A DNA stretch of 24,794 nucleotides from positions 64,958-89,751 of the forward strand of contig NMRA01000257.1 of assembly GCA_002633005.1 (NCBI GenBank). The letters are read 5' to 3'. Every line of letters begins with the position of its first letter. The stretch's first letter is position 1. Under the pieces are notes generated by a model. It did not search any database. It was not told the DNA's origin and saw only the letters and a program-made list of their open reading frames with translations. Both the position numbers and the translations under genes were made by a program. Positions 10,491-22,500 of this stretch are shown here, piece by piece. This DNA is from Phoronis australis (lineage: Eukaryota > Phoronida > Phoronidae).

Positions 10491-10740
10491 ACTTACATGA
10501 AATTAATGGCGTTGCAGTAAATAGTGCATCAGCAACACAACAACGAGAACTTTCCTGATGATTAACATTCGATTCACTCGTCTGCTGTACTTTCACTACT
10601 TGCACGCGCTCACCGGATGTACTTTTAGGCCCTCTAGCGAGTGTTACAGCGACTAGCAAATGGATCATCCGTGAGATTTACAAATGTCGTAATATTGGGT
10701 TGCGTTCGTAGCGTCAGTCTTGCGTAAATAATTATATAAA
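10491..10740 (-). promoter_or_regulatory. Candidate promoter and 5' non-coding exon of gene B
   Basis: On the minus strand a TATATAA-type motif (about 10732-10740) is followed by about 240 bases ending in a strong donor, CAT|GTAAGT (10496-10491). Gene B exon 1 has an acceptor one base before its ATG, so a non-coding 5' exon is expected upstream. This pairing is an inference; AT-rich DNA gives such motifs by chance. Confidence 0.25.
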
Positions 10741-10832
10741 AGAATATTCAAACTTCGGGTAGATGATTTAAAAAATACAACATTTGCGCGCCGACAGTGC
10801 TACCGGGAATTTTCGCCTTGTAGGCCCACCCA

Positions 10833-10894
10833 AAATACGCCCATTGGCGCCATATCGTAAAATTTTGCAAAAGTAAGCGCATATGGGCGTATTT
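10833..10894. repeat. Palindromic repeat, member of a dispersed family
   Basis: AAATACGCCCAT (10833-10844) pairs with ATGGGCGTATTT (10883-10894). A flanking TACCGGGAATTTTC at 10801-10814 recurs inverted at 16757-16770. Confidence 0.65.
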
Positions 10895-11783
10895 CCGGCA
10901 ACTATTTGCATGTTTTGAAAATCATGGGCTCAATTGCATACAAGTTATACGTCGTATGGCAACAATAACGTCGCATTATCACGCGTCACGTTGTTATTAT
11001 CAAAGTTGAACAATGGACCTGACGTCATGCAACAACAAACTTTGCAGCGGATAAGTTTTGAAGCTTTATGCAACCCAGCCCAGATGGATTGTTCTAAAAT
11101 ACGCGTGTAACACCTTTTGATATGAAATTTTTTTATTTTTGGAAAAGCATCATATTTTGGTTTGCGATTTCACTAACATGGCATGAGAAAAGCTTGAATG
11201 CACTGTGTTTGTTGAAATAAAAATGAACAAATAAAATTCTCATTAATAGTGAGATACATATAGATTATTACATGGCGAAGTCGTTACTCCCCCGTCATCT
11301 AGAGCCCGAGTGGATTTTGGAGAATTATTGCCCGAGGGGCTATGTATCTCCCATTCGAGGCTAATATTGTGGTATAAAACTAAATACATTAAAAAGGATA
11401 TAGTAGCTTAAAAATCACAACTACTGTCGGTGCATCAAAACTGTACAAAAATGTTTATTGCACACGGTAATGAGTTTTTTTGCATTGATTCTTTATCAGT
11501 TCAAGCCAACGATACTTTTAATTTTAGGTCTACTCACATTAACATATTGGCTGTTCACTTTCACTTCCTTTGAAAACAATCTAGGGTGAATATGATTAAT
11601 AAGGGGACAATCGAGTGCCTCTAGCGGCAATATTTATCAGTGTGCGCTTTTGCGAGATTAAGCGAGACCACCATTTTTGCTTTAAAACTGATGTTTGACA
11701 CAGATTCCGAAAATACGTCCCCAATTCCCGAAAATATGAACAGGTTTAAATTCGTTTTCATTTGACATTTTTGAAAAGTCGTT

Positions 11784-11829
11784 TCCCGAATATCCGTTCA
11801 TGGGCCTATCATATGAAATTCCAGGTATT
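11784..11829. repeat. Dispersed repeat, CCGAATATCCGTTCATGGGC type
   Basis: This matches 16729-16770 in order: CCGAATA, CG(T/C)TCATGGGC, TATC, then an (A)TTCC(A/C)GGTA-like end. Related CCGAAAATACG motifs occur at about 11708-11740. Confidence 0.6.
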
Positions 11830-13420
11830 TACCGAAAACCTACACACAAAAAAAAACCCTGCACAATACTCATGAAACTATTTACATTATACCTATAAAA
11901 AAGCTTGTAATTATAATACAATAGATAACATAGAAAAACTACAAACAATGCACTAGTAGGCTCGTAATAATACAAGAGATAATGGAGTATACATCACGTA
12001 CAGAAGTTAAATTCACAGGGGGTACTAAGAATATTTAGGATTTATTGTTTATGCTGCTTCTGCACATTTCTACAGAGCACTCGAATCCCGCGTCACGCCC
12101 TGTGTGGTGCCATGGTAAATATTTATTGATGTTATTTTAAAGTCCAAATATGATTTTTTACACCTTGGTGGGAAGCAATCACTGACAGGCATACGTCCAC
12201 GGGATTTTTGGTTCATGTCCGGCGGGAGGCGTCAGACTGTGTGGACGGATTGTTGTCACCTGAGCCATCTACCTTTGCTTGCCATCTCGAGTATCCAAAC
12301 GGTTACAGTACCATGCACTGCTACGGTATGTTTTTTCCTAAAAAATGACGTTTTGGGTGAAATCGTCTCGGCTACATTTGTCGTGCATTGACATAATTGT
12401 CTTCCTTGAGACGTGTGTGGTGGGAGATGAAGTCGTCCTTAGTTAAATGTTTACCCGTATGTTTTCTTAATGTAACATTGGTGCACCGGTGCTCAGAAAT
12501 TTACTTCTTGGACACATAAGGTGAACGTCCTTTTTCAAATTTTCAATCTCAAAGGGCGGATCTAGAAATGTTCAGTGGTAGCCTATTAGCCTACCTCTAA
12601 AAAGGGAATGCCTGTATTTTTGGTTGTGTCCGTGGGGCAATGTTCGGGTCCTACCGCCCCTCTTAGTTAATACTGCCTATCTTTCATGTGATCTGTGTAA
12701 CATGGGTTTTTCAAGAAGATATTAGACAGATTTTCTTCATGATTTCAACAACTAGTCTACATATTTGCACACGTAACGTCAACATTCTCAACACTCATTT
12801 CAAACTGTCCGTAAACAAAAACTAAAATAAATTTTACTGACTTCTGTAATGTGCATATACCGTGACAGCGTTCACGAATTATCGCTAGTTTTCATTAAAA
12901 ACAGTTCGAGTTTTTGCGTTTTCCCTGCAACAGCTAGCCTAAACTGGGTATTGGAATCGGATAAGTTCCAACCCAAACACAGTCGTACAAGCAACGCTAA
13001 CAACACAATGGCGTCATCAACACCAAGGTGCGTCTCGTTTCGCCGGGAAACGTTTGACTTGAACAAAAAGTGGTGCATCAGGCGTTCTCTTACGCGTTCG
13101 AGATCGAGAGGTATTTTCTGGTATCCACCAACAGCTGCCACCACATACAGTCGAAAACTAAAACGTCTGTTTTTTTTCACATGTGGTTTCCAGAATACAG
13201 GCAGACGGGACACTGAGGGAAAACGAACCATCCATTGCACAACAACCAAAGACTGGAAGTCAAACCTAAACTCTGACGGGCTAAGAGTTGCAGAACAACA
13301 TCAAGGAGTAATAACAACACATACACTTTAGTTTAACAGCACTTTATAGTAACCAACAAATGAAACAACAAATACATAGTTTTCAACTAATCTCTAACAA
13401 CAATTGGTGGTGATTTAAAC

Positions 13421-13550
13421 CTAAGGCAACACAGTTGAAATTGCAATGGATGGATTGGTAGTCGTTGTAGGCCTACGTGGTAAAAATGTGCCGTGGATCT
13501 CTTTCAGTTGCTGTGCTTGTAATTCTAATGCAGCCTGCATGCTTTCCAGT
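13421..13550 (-). CDS. TRPA1-like: Gene A exon 12: C-terminal coiled coil and stop
   Basis: The acceptor is ATTCTTTCAG. The exon completes an Arg codon and encodes a Leu/Gln-rich heptad-like helix (L-E-S-M-Q-A-A-L-E-L-Q). A Pro/Thr-rich tail ending V-L-P precedes the TAG stop at 13423-13421. Confidence 0.82.
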
Positions 13551-16500
13551 CTGAAAGAATATAAATACAACCTTCCAATACACTGAGAGATATTTTGACG
13601 CTAAAAGCCCGGGGAACATGGTATCGTTGCCACACTCGACTTAGTCCCCCATATTTTCAGCCCCAGTGGTACAGGGCAGTCAGAACACTGAAAAAACAGT
13701 GCGATACAACTGCACTGGCGGATCTTGATTGTTGCCTTCTAAGTCCGAACTTTCTCAAGTAAACAAACAAGAACGTGATTGAATTACACAATCCAAATTA
13801 ATCAGATTATGACAAAATACTATAACTTCACGCGAGGAGGAGTCTGAATAACCGTGTTCCGATGAGAAGGTAATGTCATACCTTTTACTTTGCTTCATCT
13901 CCCTTTGTTTAAGACTCTCAAGATTCTCAACATACTTATTTTCTTCATGGTGCTCAAGAAACTGTTTTACAGACTCATCTAGATTAGTCGTACCCAAAAC
14001 ACTGCGCAAAGACTGCAAAAAAATAATTCACAATGAATCAAACGACCGTATATAACCAATATGACAATGTGTTTGTGACATCAGAAACAAACGACAGCAC
14101 CACTTTGCCCAACGCACAAATTCAACAAACTGATGAAAGTCAATCAAAGTGGAATCATAGATTAAATAGTATTTATCTATCATAGAATTACGGTTATCTG
14201 ACCAGGGGCGGGTCGGCAGGATTTTGATTTAAGGGGGGGGGGGGGCAGGGCAAAGTATTAGCCAGGATTTTGCCCATCATACATTCGCATCCCCAAACTG
14301 CCAAATGGTATCCGGGAGAATTTTAGGAGGGGGGACATGCCATGTCTATCAGCCGTTAGAAATCCGCCTTCTGATGAGTATAAACACTATCCGTTAAAAG
14401 TATGATGTCACCCTGCTCCTAATTCAGTCACCTCAGACTAAAATACATAGTGCTTCCTGATCAAGAAGAATTAATAAACACTTCGTTATTGCTCAGGTGT
14501 CCATAATATGGCTTGTCGCGTCAGGGTCGTCTTGTCGAAATTGATGAAGTCTCAGTGCTCAGTTTCCAAAATCGATATTAATTGACGAAGAGGGTATCAA
14601 TTTTAAATTTATTAGGTGCATGGGTGATTTAAGGTCCGAGTACTCTTTCTAAACCTGTGCCGTTTCAATTAATTATCAGGTACTCAAGTAAATGGTGATG
14701 GTTAAAAATGACATTAAATTCATTAGCATACGTTTAAAAGTTTAGTATCGCCAATTAACATGCTCTGCCGCCCTACAAATCACCTGCACGTAGGTGTCAC
14801 TGACAAAAACTGAGCAACTGTGGTGCGCGCCACCGTAATTTTAGATTCTGACGCTAATCTGAATTAATTGGGTATATCTGCCCCACATCTGGGCATATCC
14901 AGTAGCCCTGAGTTTTTATGGGTAAAATCAGAACAATGGTAAATGGTCTAAAGTGTTCAACCACACCTGGTATGCAGTTTCTGCACTATACAATACACAC
15001 AATCACCTTTTTCCAGAATGAATCGTGGGACGAATCGTGAGTTTGACCAATATGAATGACTTTATTTTTCTGGTAGAAAATTCGTTGAAAGCGCTTTGGC
15101 ATACTTCTTTCAGTGTTGTACAAGAATTCTACTTGCATTTTGGCGCGAGTTAGGTATGCATGCTGCGACACCTGTTCTATGTCACCAACAGCAATTCCAA
15201 TCTGCAAGAAGCGAACAGGCAGGCCCATTAATTTATAAACATAAGCACGTCAAGCAAGGAAATTTTTTAAATTGGAGACCACTGAGCTTAAACTAAAAGC
15301 AATGTTTCAAAATAAAGTGTTAACAATGTTAATTGTATAATGCATTATTGTGAATTATTTTGTTCCAAAGCTTTTTTAAAGAAAATAGCCGATGTGGGAT
15401 AGAGTAATCCGAACCGGTATCAGGCAAGGTTAACATGGTGCACATTAATGAGACCTTACCACTAATTGTGTAAGTATTATCTCTCTTTCCCCTCCCTCTC
15501 CCTCCAACACCTTCGTCCCCTACCCTACCCCCTCTCCCCTTGCATACCCTCCCTCCTCTAGCTCCCATAACCTCTCTCACCTCCCATACCCTCTCTCCCC
15601 TCCCATACCTCTCCCTCTAGCACCACCCTCCCCTACCCCCCTCTCTCCTCCCTCACTGGAATTCGTGAACCTATAATTTCTTTAAATTTGTTCTTGAGAA
15701 GATGCCTTGGCGTAATTTCGAATTTTGTAGTAACGTACTATTTTCAACTATGAAGATCATGGATGCGGCCAAGTACATTAAGGCGCAAGTTTTCAAAAAA
15801 TCTTCTCATTGCTTACCAGAAGGTTCATCAGAGCTACAGGCATGATAAATATGAATGTAATGCCAAGAATGAATGCATCCACACGAAGCTCATTGCTTTC
15901 GTCAAAACTGCCAAATATCTTCACAAACTGTCCTTCCCCGATGGACAAGGAAAATGTCGTGATCACCGAGTTCGATACACTTTGAAACATCATCTACAAA
16001 AGACAACAGGAATGTATTGAACAATACTGGCAACCCAAAGGTTGGATAACTTAGAATTAGATATTGAAATCCCTACCGGAGATTTTACTGGCAGGGAATT
16101 TCTTGGGAGCTCTTTCAGAAACATTCATTTTCCATTGGGACTCTTCACTTCGTGGGGTCTTTTGGATATAGGCGGTAGATAAACAACCCGATCTAACACT
16201 GACGCGACTGACAAGTGCCCTCTTGTAACAGGAGCAAATATCCAATGTCCAAATGGTGATAGATTACGACGTCAGAAAACTGACAGGCCATAAATACCGT
16301 CATAGTTAATAAGACTAGTTTACTACAAAATAATCATGATGGACGAAATGAGTAGAAAACGAGACAAAAGTCCACTAAAAAGGCAGGAACTGCCAAAATT
16401 CGGTGAATTCATAATTCATAGCTGTGAACGTACCCCGAAAAATGAAAGTGAAAATTTTGCCGAATAAATGCCATAGGCGTTTATTTAGTGTTACAACTTC

Positions 16501-19500
16501 TGGTGTCAAGAGTCCACATAGTGGGGCGTTTATTGGAAATTTCTTCTTAAAAGCTTACTCACCGTCAACTATTTGGCACAAATTCAGTTTTATCACTCAT
16601 GAAAATACAGTTTTAAGTAAAAAATGTCAGCCAGTAAAACTATGATTTTCCGTTTACTCGCCCCCTCTTCCGAATAAACTTCCGGACGTTTATTTGGTGT
16701 TACTAAAAGCCATGAAAATGTTCATTTTCCGAATACACGCTCATGGGCTTATCTACGGAAAATCCCGGTACTGTGGCCTAAACGCAAAATTTATGAACTA
16801 AGCTGACTAGCTCTATCAAACTCTTTATTAAAAAGTTGGTAAAATTACTTACGCCAACATCATACAGAACAATGAAGAAAGAAGAAGCAAATGCCATGAC
16901 AATCACCACCCAAAGTACTGCAGCCTGAAATAAAATTTTACAGAACAATGGATGAGGGACCCAAGTAAAAAATGATAACTGAAACATGGGAAATAAATCT
17001 TAGCCTACCGTTTCTAAGTACTTTCGCATGCCCAGGCTATTTTACTTCAAATCGCAGTTTCACTTGCCTTCAAGAGAGTCTTGAACACTGTTGTGAACAT
17101 GATAATGTATATTCCTATAAAATCCAATCTGTAAAAGAAATGCACAGAACCAATAAATTTAAATTCTGCCCACCGAGTGTAGTTTAGTAGTGCATGGACC
17201 TTCCAAAAATGTTCACAAAGTTATTTTGAAATACATTTTTACTCGAAACTAAAATGTTTTTCTTATTCCACTATTAGTTTCCAATGAAACCATTTTTTAT
17301 CAATTCATATTTCAGATTTATGTGGTGTCTACATGTGGCGAACCGACAATTGAAAGTAGTGAGCTCTCTAAGAAGAATCACTGCTAGAGGTCAGTTTAAG
17401 AAAAACAATGGATTACATCTAAAAAGACTTTTCGTTATGGTTTACTCTTAAAACATTGGTGTAGATGTTTATTTTTTCAATTACATGAAATAGTAAAATT
17501 CGGCAATGGTGGCCCTAGTTTGCATAAAAGTCATGCTGGGACATTTTTTCGACTTGTTAACATCAAAGGGTGGCATTTTCGTATCAAATACTAAAACAAT
17601 GACAAAGAATTTGTCAACACTTTTCCGATGTACAACAGTCTTTGTTAACGGGAGGGAGAGCACACTGGAGAAACAGTAAAATACCTGCGCATGCACATAA
17701 TCATGTTGACCCACGACAGTAATACAGTCATCCACCCACAACGCCAGGGAAAGGACCGTGTCAATTCCTCGCTAGCAAGTTTAGCAGTGAAGCCCAGAAG
17801 CACAAAGTACAGCCAGTTGTGTAAGTTAAAAATAGAGTCAAATCCCTTCAACAGAAATACACATTTTGATTACTTTTAAGCATAACTTCTCATAAGGGAA
17901 AATTCACCTATCTTTGATTTTGATTACCACAGAAGGATCCAAATAGCAGATTTGATACCAAGATCCTGATGGTGCTGAAGATGAAAAGCTCCAGTTCATA
18001 TTGTCTGAATTCAATGAGACAGAATGGTGGTAAACAAACATTTTTCTTGCAAGAAATTCAAAAACAATTAACTACAAAATCATCGCTGGTCCACAGCACT
18101 GAAAAGAAACAAAACAATGCTAGGAGTACGAGAAATTTTATGAAAAACTGGAAAGCAAACTTACGTGAACTATCATGCCAAAGAGCTTGGAAATCACAGA
18201 AATAGTTATGAGAACGACCAGCACTGTGAATAAATTATCGGCAATGCCAAGATCATTCAACAAGTCTGGGTGATATCCATCCTGTAGATACAAAATGAAA
18301 ATGAAAACCAAAAATCAGAGTACTACGATGTATTAAGAACAACGTCTACTAAAGTCCCTTTGGAAGCAAGCACCATGATGAATAATCGTTTTTCTTTGAA
18401 AGGTTCTGAAATCACTGACATTGTGTTTCAAGCTGAGAGCATCTGATAATGAGTTACTACTGAAAGTTGAAGTGGCCGGGTGCACGGGGAAAACGCTGCT
18501 CAAATTGTGATGAAAATATGAAATTTGGAATATTGTCTTTTCTGAGATGGAACAAAATTTTACACCTGAGGACTAACGAAGATCATGTGTGTACTGTTAG
18601 TTAGGCCTACACATAACTTATTTAGCTGTGTTATGGCATTTCTCATGACCACTGATGGCGATTTTTCCTCCTTCCTGCCCAAGATGTTGTGGACTGATTT
18701 TTCTTCTCACATTTCTACTTTTTGTACCAACACCGTGTCATAATAAAGTACCTTTATTTCGCCACTTTCAAGCTACATTTAATGTGTAGAAACAAAGATT
18801 GAGAAACAATTACCCCTGTCTAAACATAATAAAACACTTACACTGTCGTTAAAACTGGATACTGAAGTTGGTTGGCCAACAGATCTGACAGCAACTATCT
18901 TAAACATTACAACGTTGAGCAAAATCGAAAACAGAGCAAAGTTGGTAAAATTCAGACCATATGCCTTGCGACCAAACTGCTGCCTACAAACAAAGAACTT
19001 CATTACCTCCAAGTTTTGATACAATACTACAACGTTGTTGTAACGAGTGGACTCACTGACGTTCAGAAAATTGATAGGGCATTGAGCGGGAGAGCAGTTG
19101 TCCCCTGGCATGAACAAAGGGCCGCCGACTCGTTAACTTAATGGTATCTGCCACATATTTCGTTTGTGGGAAAGCATTTGCTATTCCGTCCCCTCAACTT
19201 CACGAGGGGGGGGGTCGCTCACCGCCTGCCACCGCTTCCCACTCATATAAGTAGATGTCTAGATGTAAACAGACTAGCATTTCTGAAACTTATTCAGTGA
19301 GCACATTAAGTATGTGTTGTTAACTACTCTTCCCTGTGTCACTAGTCATATAACTGGAGATTTCGGGAATAGAGCCAACAGCGCTTCCCATTTTATTATC
19401 ACCAATTACTCTTTCTGAAATTCATCCTATAGCTTCTAAAAAAAAAACGCGGACAAAGAAATTATGAAAATGCTGAAGGGAAAACTGGCCTGAGTTCCGT

Positions 19501-22500
19501 ATGTAAGAATCTAGCCAAAAAAGCATGATCACATACATTACGCAGAGTGAAAAAACGAGTGTTTCGCGAGTATGCTCGGGACCATACAAGAGCACCCTAG
19601 AAAAATGGTGGCCAGTGAAGTACTAGATACTAGATATTACTGTTTTTTTTCATCCTAAGAAATTGAACAAAAATGATACAATTACTGCCTGCAAATTGAA
19701 AACATTTCATGCAGGCAGAAGTGAAATGATTGATCCGCAACGTAGAAATGTTCATAGATAAAATTCTGTTTCTTCCATAAGCGAAGATGGGTCGCCGCCA
19801 GAGCATAAAGGCTCTGCATAAGATAATACAAACAAATTCCCTGTACGGTTTGAAGTCGTTAAAACTGAGGCCCGTTTACATTTTTTCATACCTCAAGTAC
19901 AGAAGCCATAGACGCCTCTTTTGTAGCACTTCATATAAAACGTTCACTGGCGAAAACCTTCGAACTTATTACCTTTTACATTTTTAGTTTTTTAGTTTTA
20001 AATATTACACAATGCCCGATGTTAATAGAGTAAAACTATTATGCTTCTATGATGAATTTTTGCACAGCCCGTTCACTGACACAAAGGCACACACATTTAA
20101 AGAGTTTTGGACATTTCAGGGACACCATAGTGAATCGCATTTTTCAATCCTGTCAACATTTTGTCTACTCTTCCGTTTGTTTTATTTTTAAGAGTTTCAT
20201 GACCTATGATATATTTTCAAGAAAACAATGTTGATATTTTTGTACACACAACCATAACCAAAGTCTTATCAGTCACAAAAACATATCAAGGGGCGCAATT
20301 TGGTATTTCCAAAACCTCGCTGCACCACTCAGTAAATTTATCACATCATGATTAGAATGTAAATATGACTTTACATTTATTCACATCAAAATAGAGTTAA
20401 AGGTGTTACCATTTAGTTTTCAACACCATTTGTGTGAGGGTGTGGGAAAGAAGCTCCTCGCGCTTGTTCTGAACCATTGTCTGAAAAGTGAGAGTACTGT
20501 AAATCATCCAAGACGTAGTGTACTGCACTATCTAGAATGTACGAAAAAGCAAACCTAGTCCATCCTTCTCTCTTCAGTTAATCTTTATCACGTTGACGGC
20601 TGGTTATCAAGAGGCGTTCATCGGACGGCATGAGATTACACCACAAACAGCGATTGTTCCTAACACTCACGTGTGCCACGTAACTAACACCATAGACAAA
20701 TCAAATTTGATGTCCAACTGCCAAAGCAGTGTAAAAGTGTGTGGACTTTGCATCTGTTGAGGCCAGGTGACGTCAATTATCCATGTACAACACTTGCGCG
20801 GTCTTTACTGCTTTCTCAGAATGGAAATCTCTGGCACAAACTCAACTTAGCAGCCATTTTCCCTATTACATGACATTGTACGTTTAGTAAAAATACAGAT
20901 TCCTTGAAGATACGTTTTCCGTGTCAATTACCGTTTCCCTTGCTTGCCTTTTTATCTCTGACTCCTCTGCCAAACTTTGTTGGCTCATGACAAACTCTGT
21001 TGCTGGTTCTTGCCGCTTGAGTATGTGGTCCTGGTCAAACTACCCCAAACTGTTCTTTCCCAGTTTTTATAAGCTACGGAGCAACCTACTCGATTGCATC
21101 ATTACAAGTGAACAGAAGAAGATGGATATTCAACCAGAATATGTAATACAGAAAACATATTATACTCCAAGTACAAAGTAGCTCAACTATTCCTACCGTT
21201 TTCTATCCAGCTCCAAAACCTGGAGTTCAAAAACACTAAAAAACAAGCCACGGATGTGACATAAACATTCAGGAAATTCTGATATCAAGTGCGTAGTAGT
21301 TTTGGGAGCCGGCTTGTAAAATAAATTTGAAGTCGGAGTTGAAAACATTAACGCAACAATAGGGTTGTAGCGACCACGTTTGCAAATGAACTTCTGGCAT
21401 TCAGCTTTTATTGCCGGTCGGTCGTTGTTTGATGCAAAATTGTCTCTTTTTACCTGTGTAAGGACTTTGATTTAAAAAAGACCGCTCTCACAGAAACATT
21501 AGCCGAACAGAATGTCTGGACTTACAAGTACCTGTAGGTAACTTTTTATAAGCACATTCAATTAAAATTCTCTCCCAGGGTTCTACAGTACCGGGGAATA
21601 AACAACACCCAATGATCAAAACCGTTACCTGAGACAACTGGTCAACCCCATCGCCGCCTTCGTTTACACAACTGAGATGGTATTACACATACCACAAAGA
21701 TGCACTTCCATGCCAACACCTTCTCAAGAAAAGGCCCTCCCACCATGATGATAGTTCTTAGGTACAGTTCTTACGGTACACGTGGACATATAGGCGGAAA
21801 GCTTTCTGAGAAAAAGAGACGGCTACCTGCGCCGCAAAGTGAAATTTAGGCATGTGCGAAATACTTGACAAAAAGAACCTTTCGAAAATCCTTCGTGGAG
21901 TTTCCAAATCACGCCCCTCCAACACAAGCCTGTCCATCACCTAAGAAATCATAACCTCCCGCATCGACTCTATCCCTTCTTGCATCCACACGTCCTTCAA
22001 CATCGCCCTCTTTAAGGCCATGTTAGTCCTTGTTTTCCAGGCCTTCCTGCGCATCGGCGAATTTACGCTACCTTCCCTTTCCTCACCCTCCAACACTCCT
22101 CGGTCAAACTTTTCTCCCCACTCCTTCAGCCCCCCCTAAATGACTGCTACCATTTCCAATTTCAAGCACCTCCCTGTTCACCTTCACATTCTTTCCTCTC
22201 CCTCTCCTTATTGTCCCGTTGCCCACCTCCGGACCTATCTGGACTTATCCCTCCATTTTTCCGGACCCCTTTTCAGTCTCGCCGACTCCTCACCAGTCAC
22301 ACGTTACTTCTTCACCCAAACACTCAATGCCGCCATAATATCTGCCTCCCTTGACCCCTCACGCTACAAGTCTCACAGTTTCCACTTCGACCGCTACCTC
22401 TACAGCCGCTCTCGGCATCCCGAAGCCTATCATCCAATGCATGAGTCACTGGAAGTCTGACGCCGTCAAGGGCTACAACTGCATATCAGTTTTCCCCCAC

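Larger units (their letters stand above)
7771..13420. other. Region between the two TRPA-like genes
   Basis: This should contain the 3' UTR of gene A and the promoter and 5' exon of gene B. No exon could be proved. It carries the transposon at 9125-10056 with relatives to its left, members of a palindromic repeat family at about 10800-10905 and 11700-11830, and a 480-base stretch open on both strands at 12849-13331. The 11000-12800 part is otherwise plain AT-rich DNA. Confidence 0.6.

Noticed and set aside
12061-12120. A tRNA-like B-box motif (CTCGAATCCCG)
   Set aside because: No matching A box, acceptor stem or anticodon arm could be folded around it.
15329-15580. Gly/Arg-rich minus-strand open frame
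   Set aside because: It is only the translation of the pyrimidine-rich tract, and lies in an intron.
17930-18046. Hydrophobic minus-strand frame that looked like an extra S3 exon
   Set aside because: S3 is already in exon 17845-17685, and exons 5 and 6 join in phase 0. No donor of this frame gives a compatible phase.
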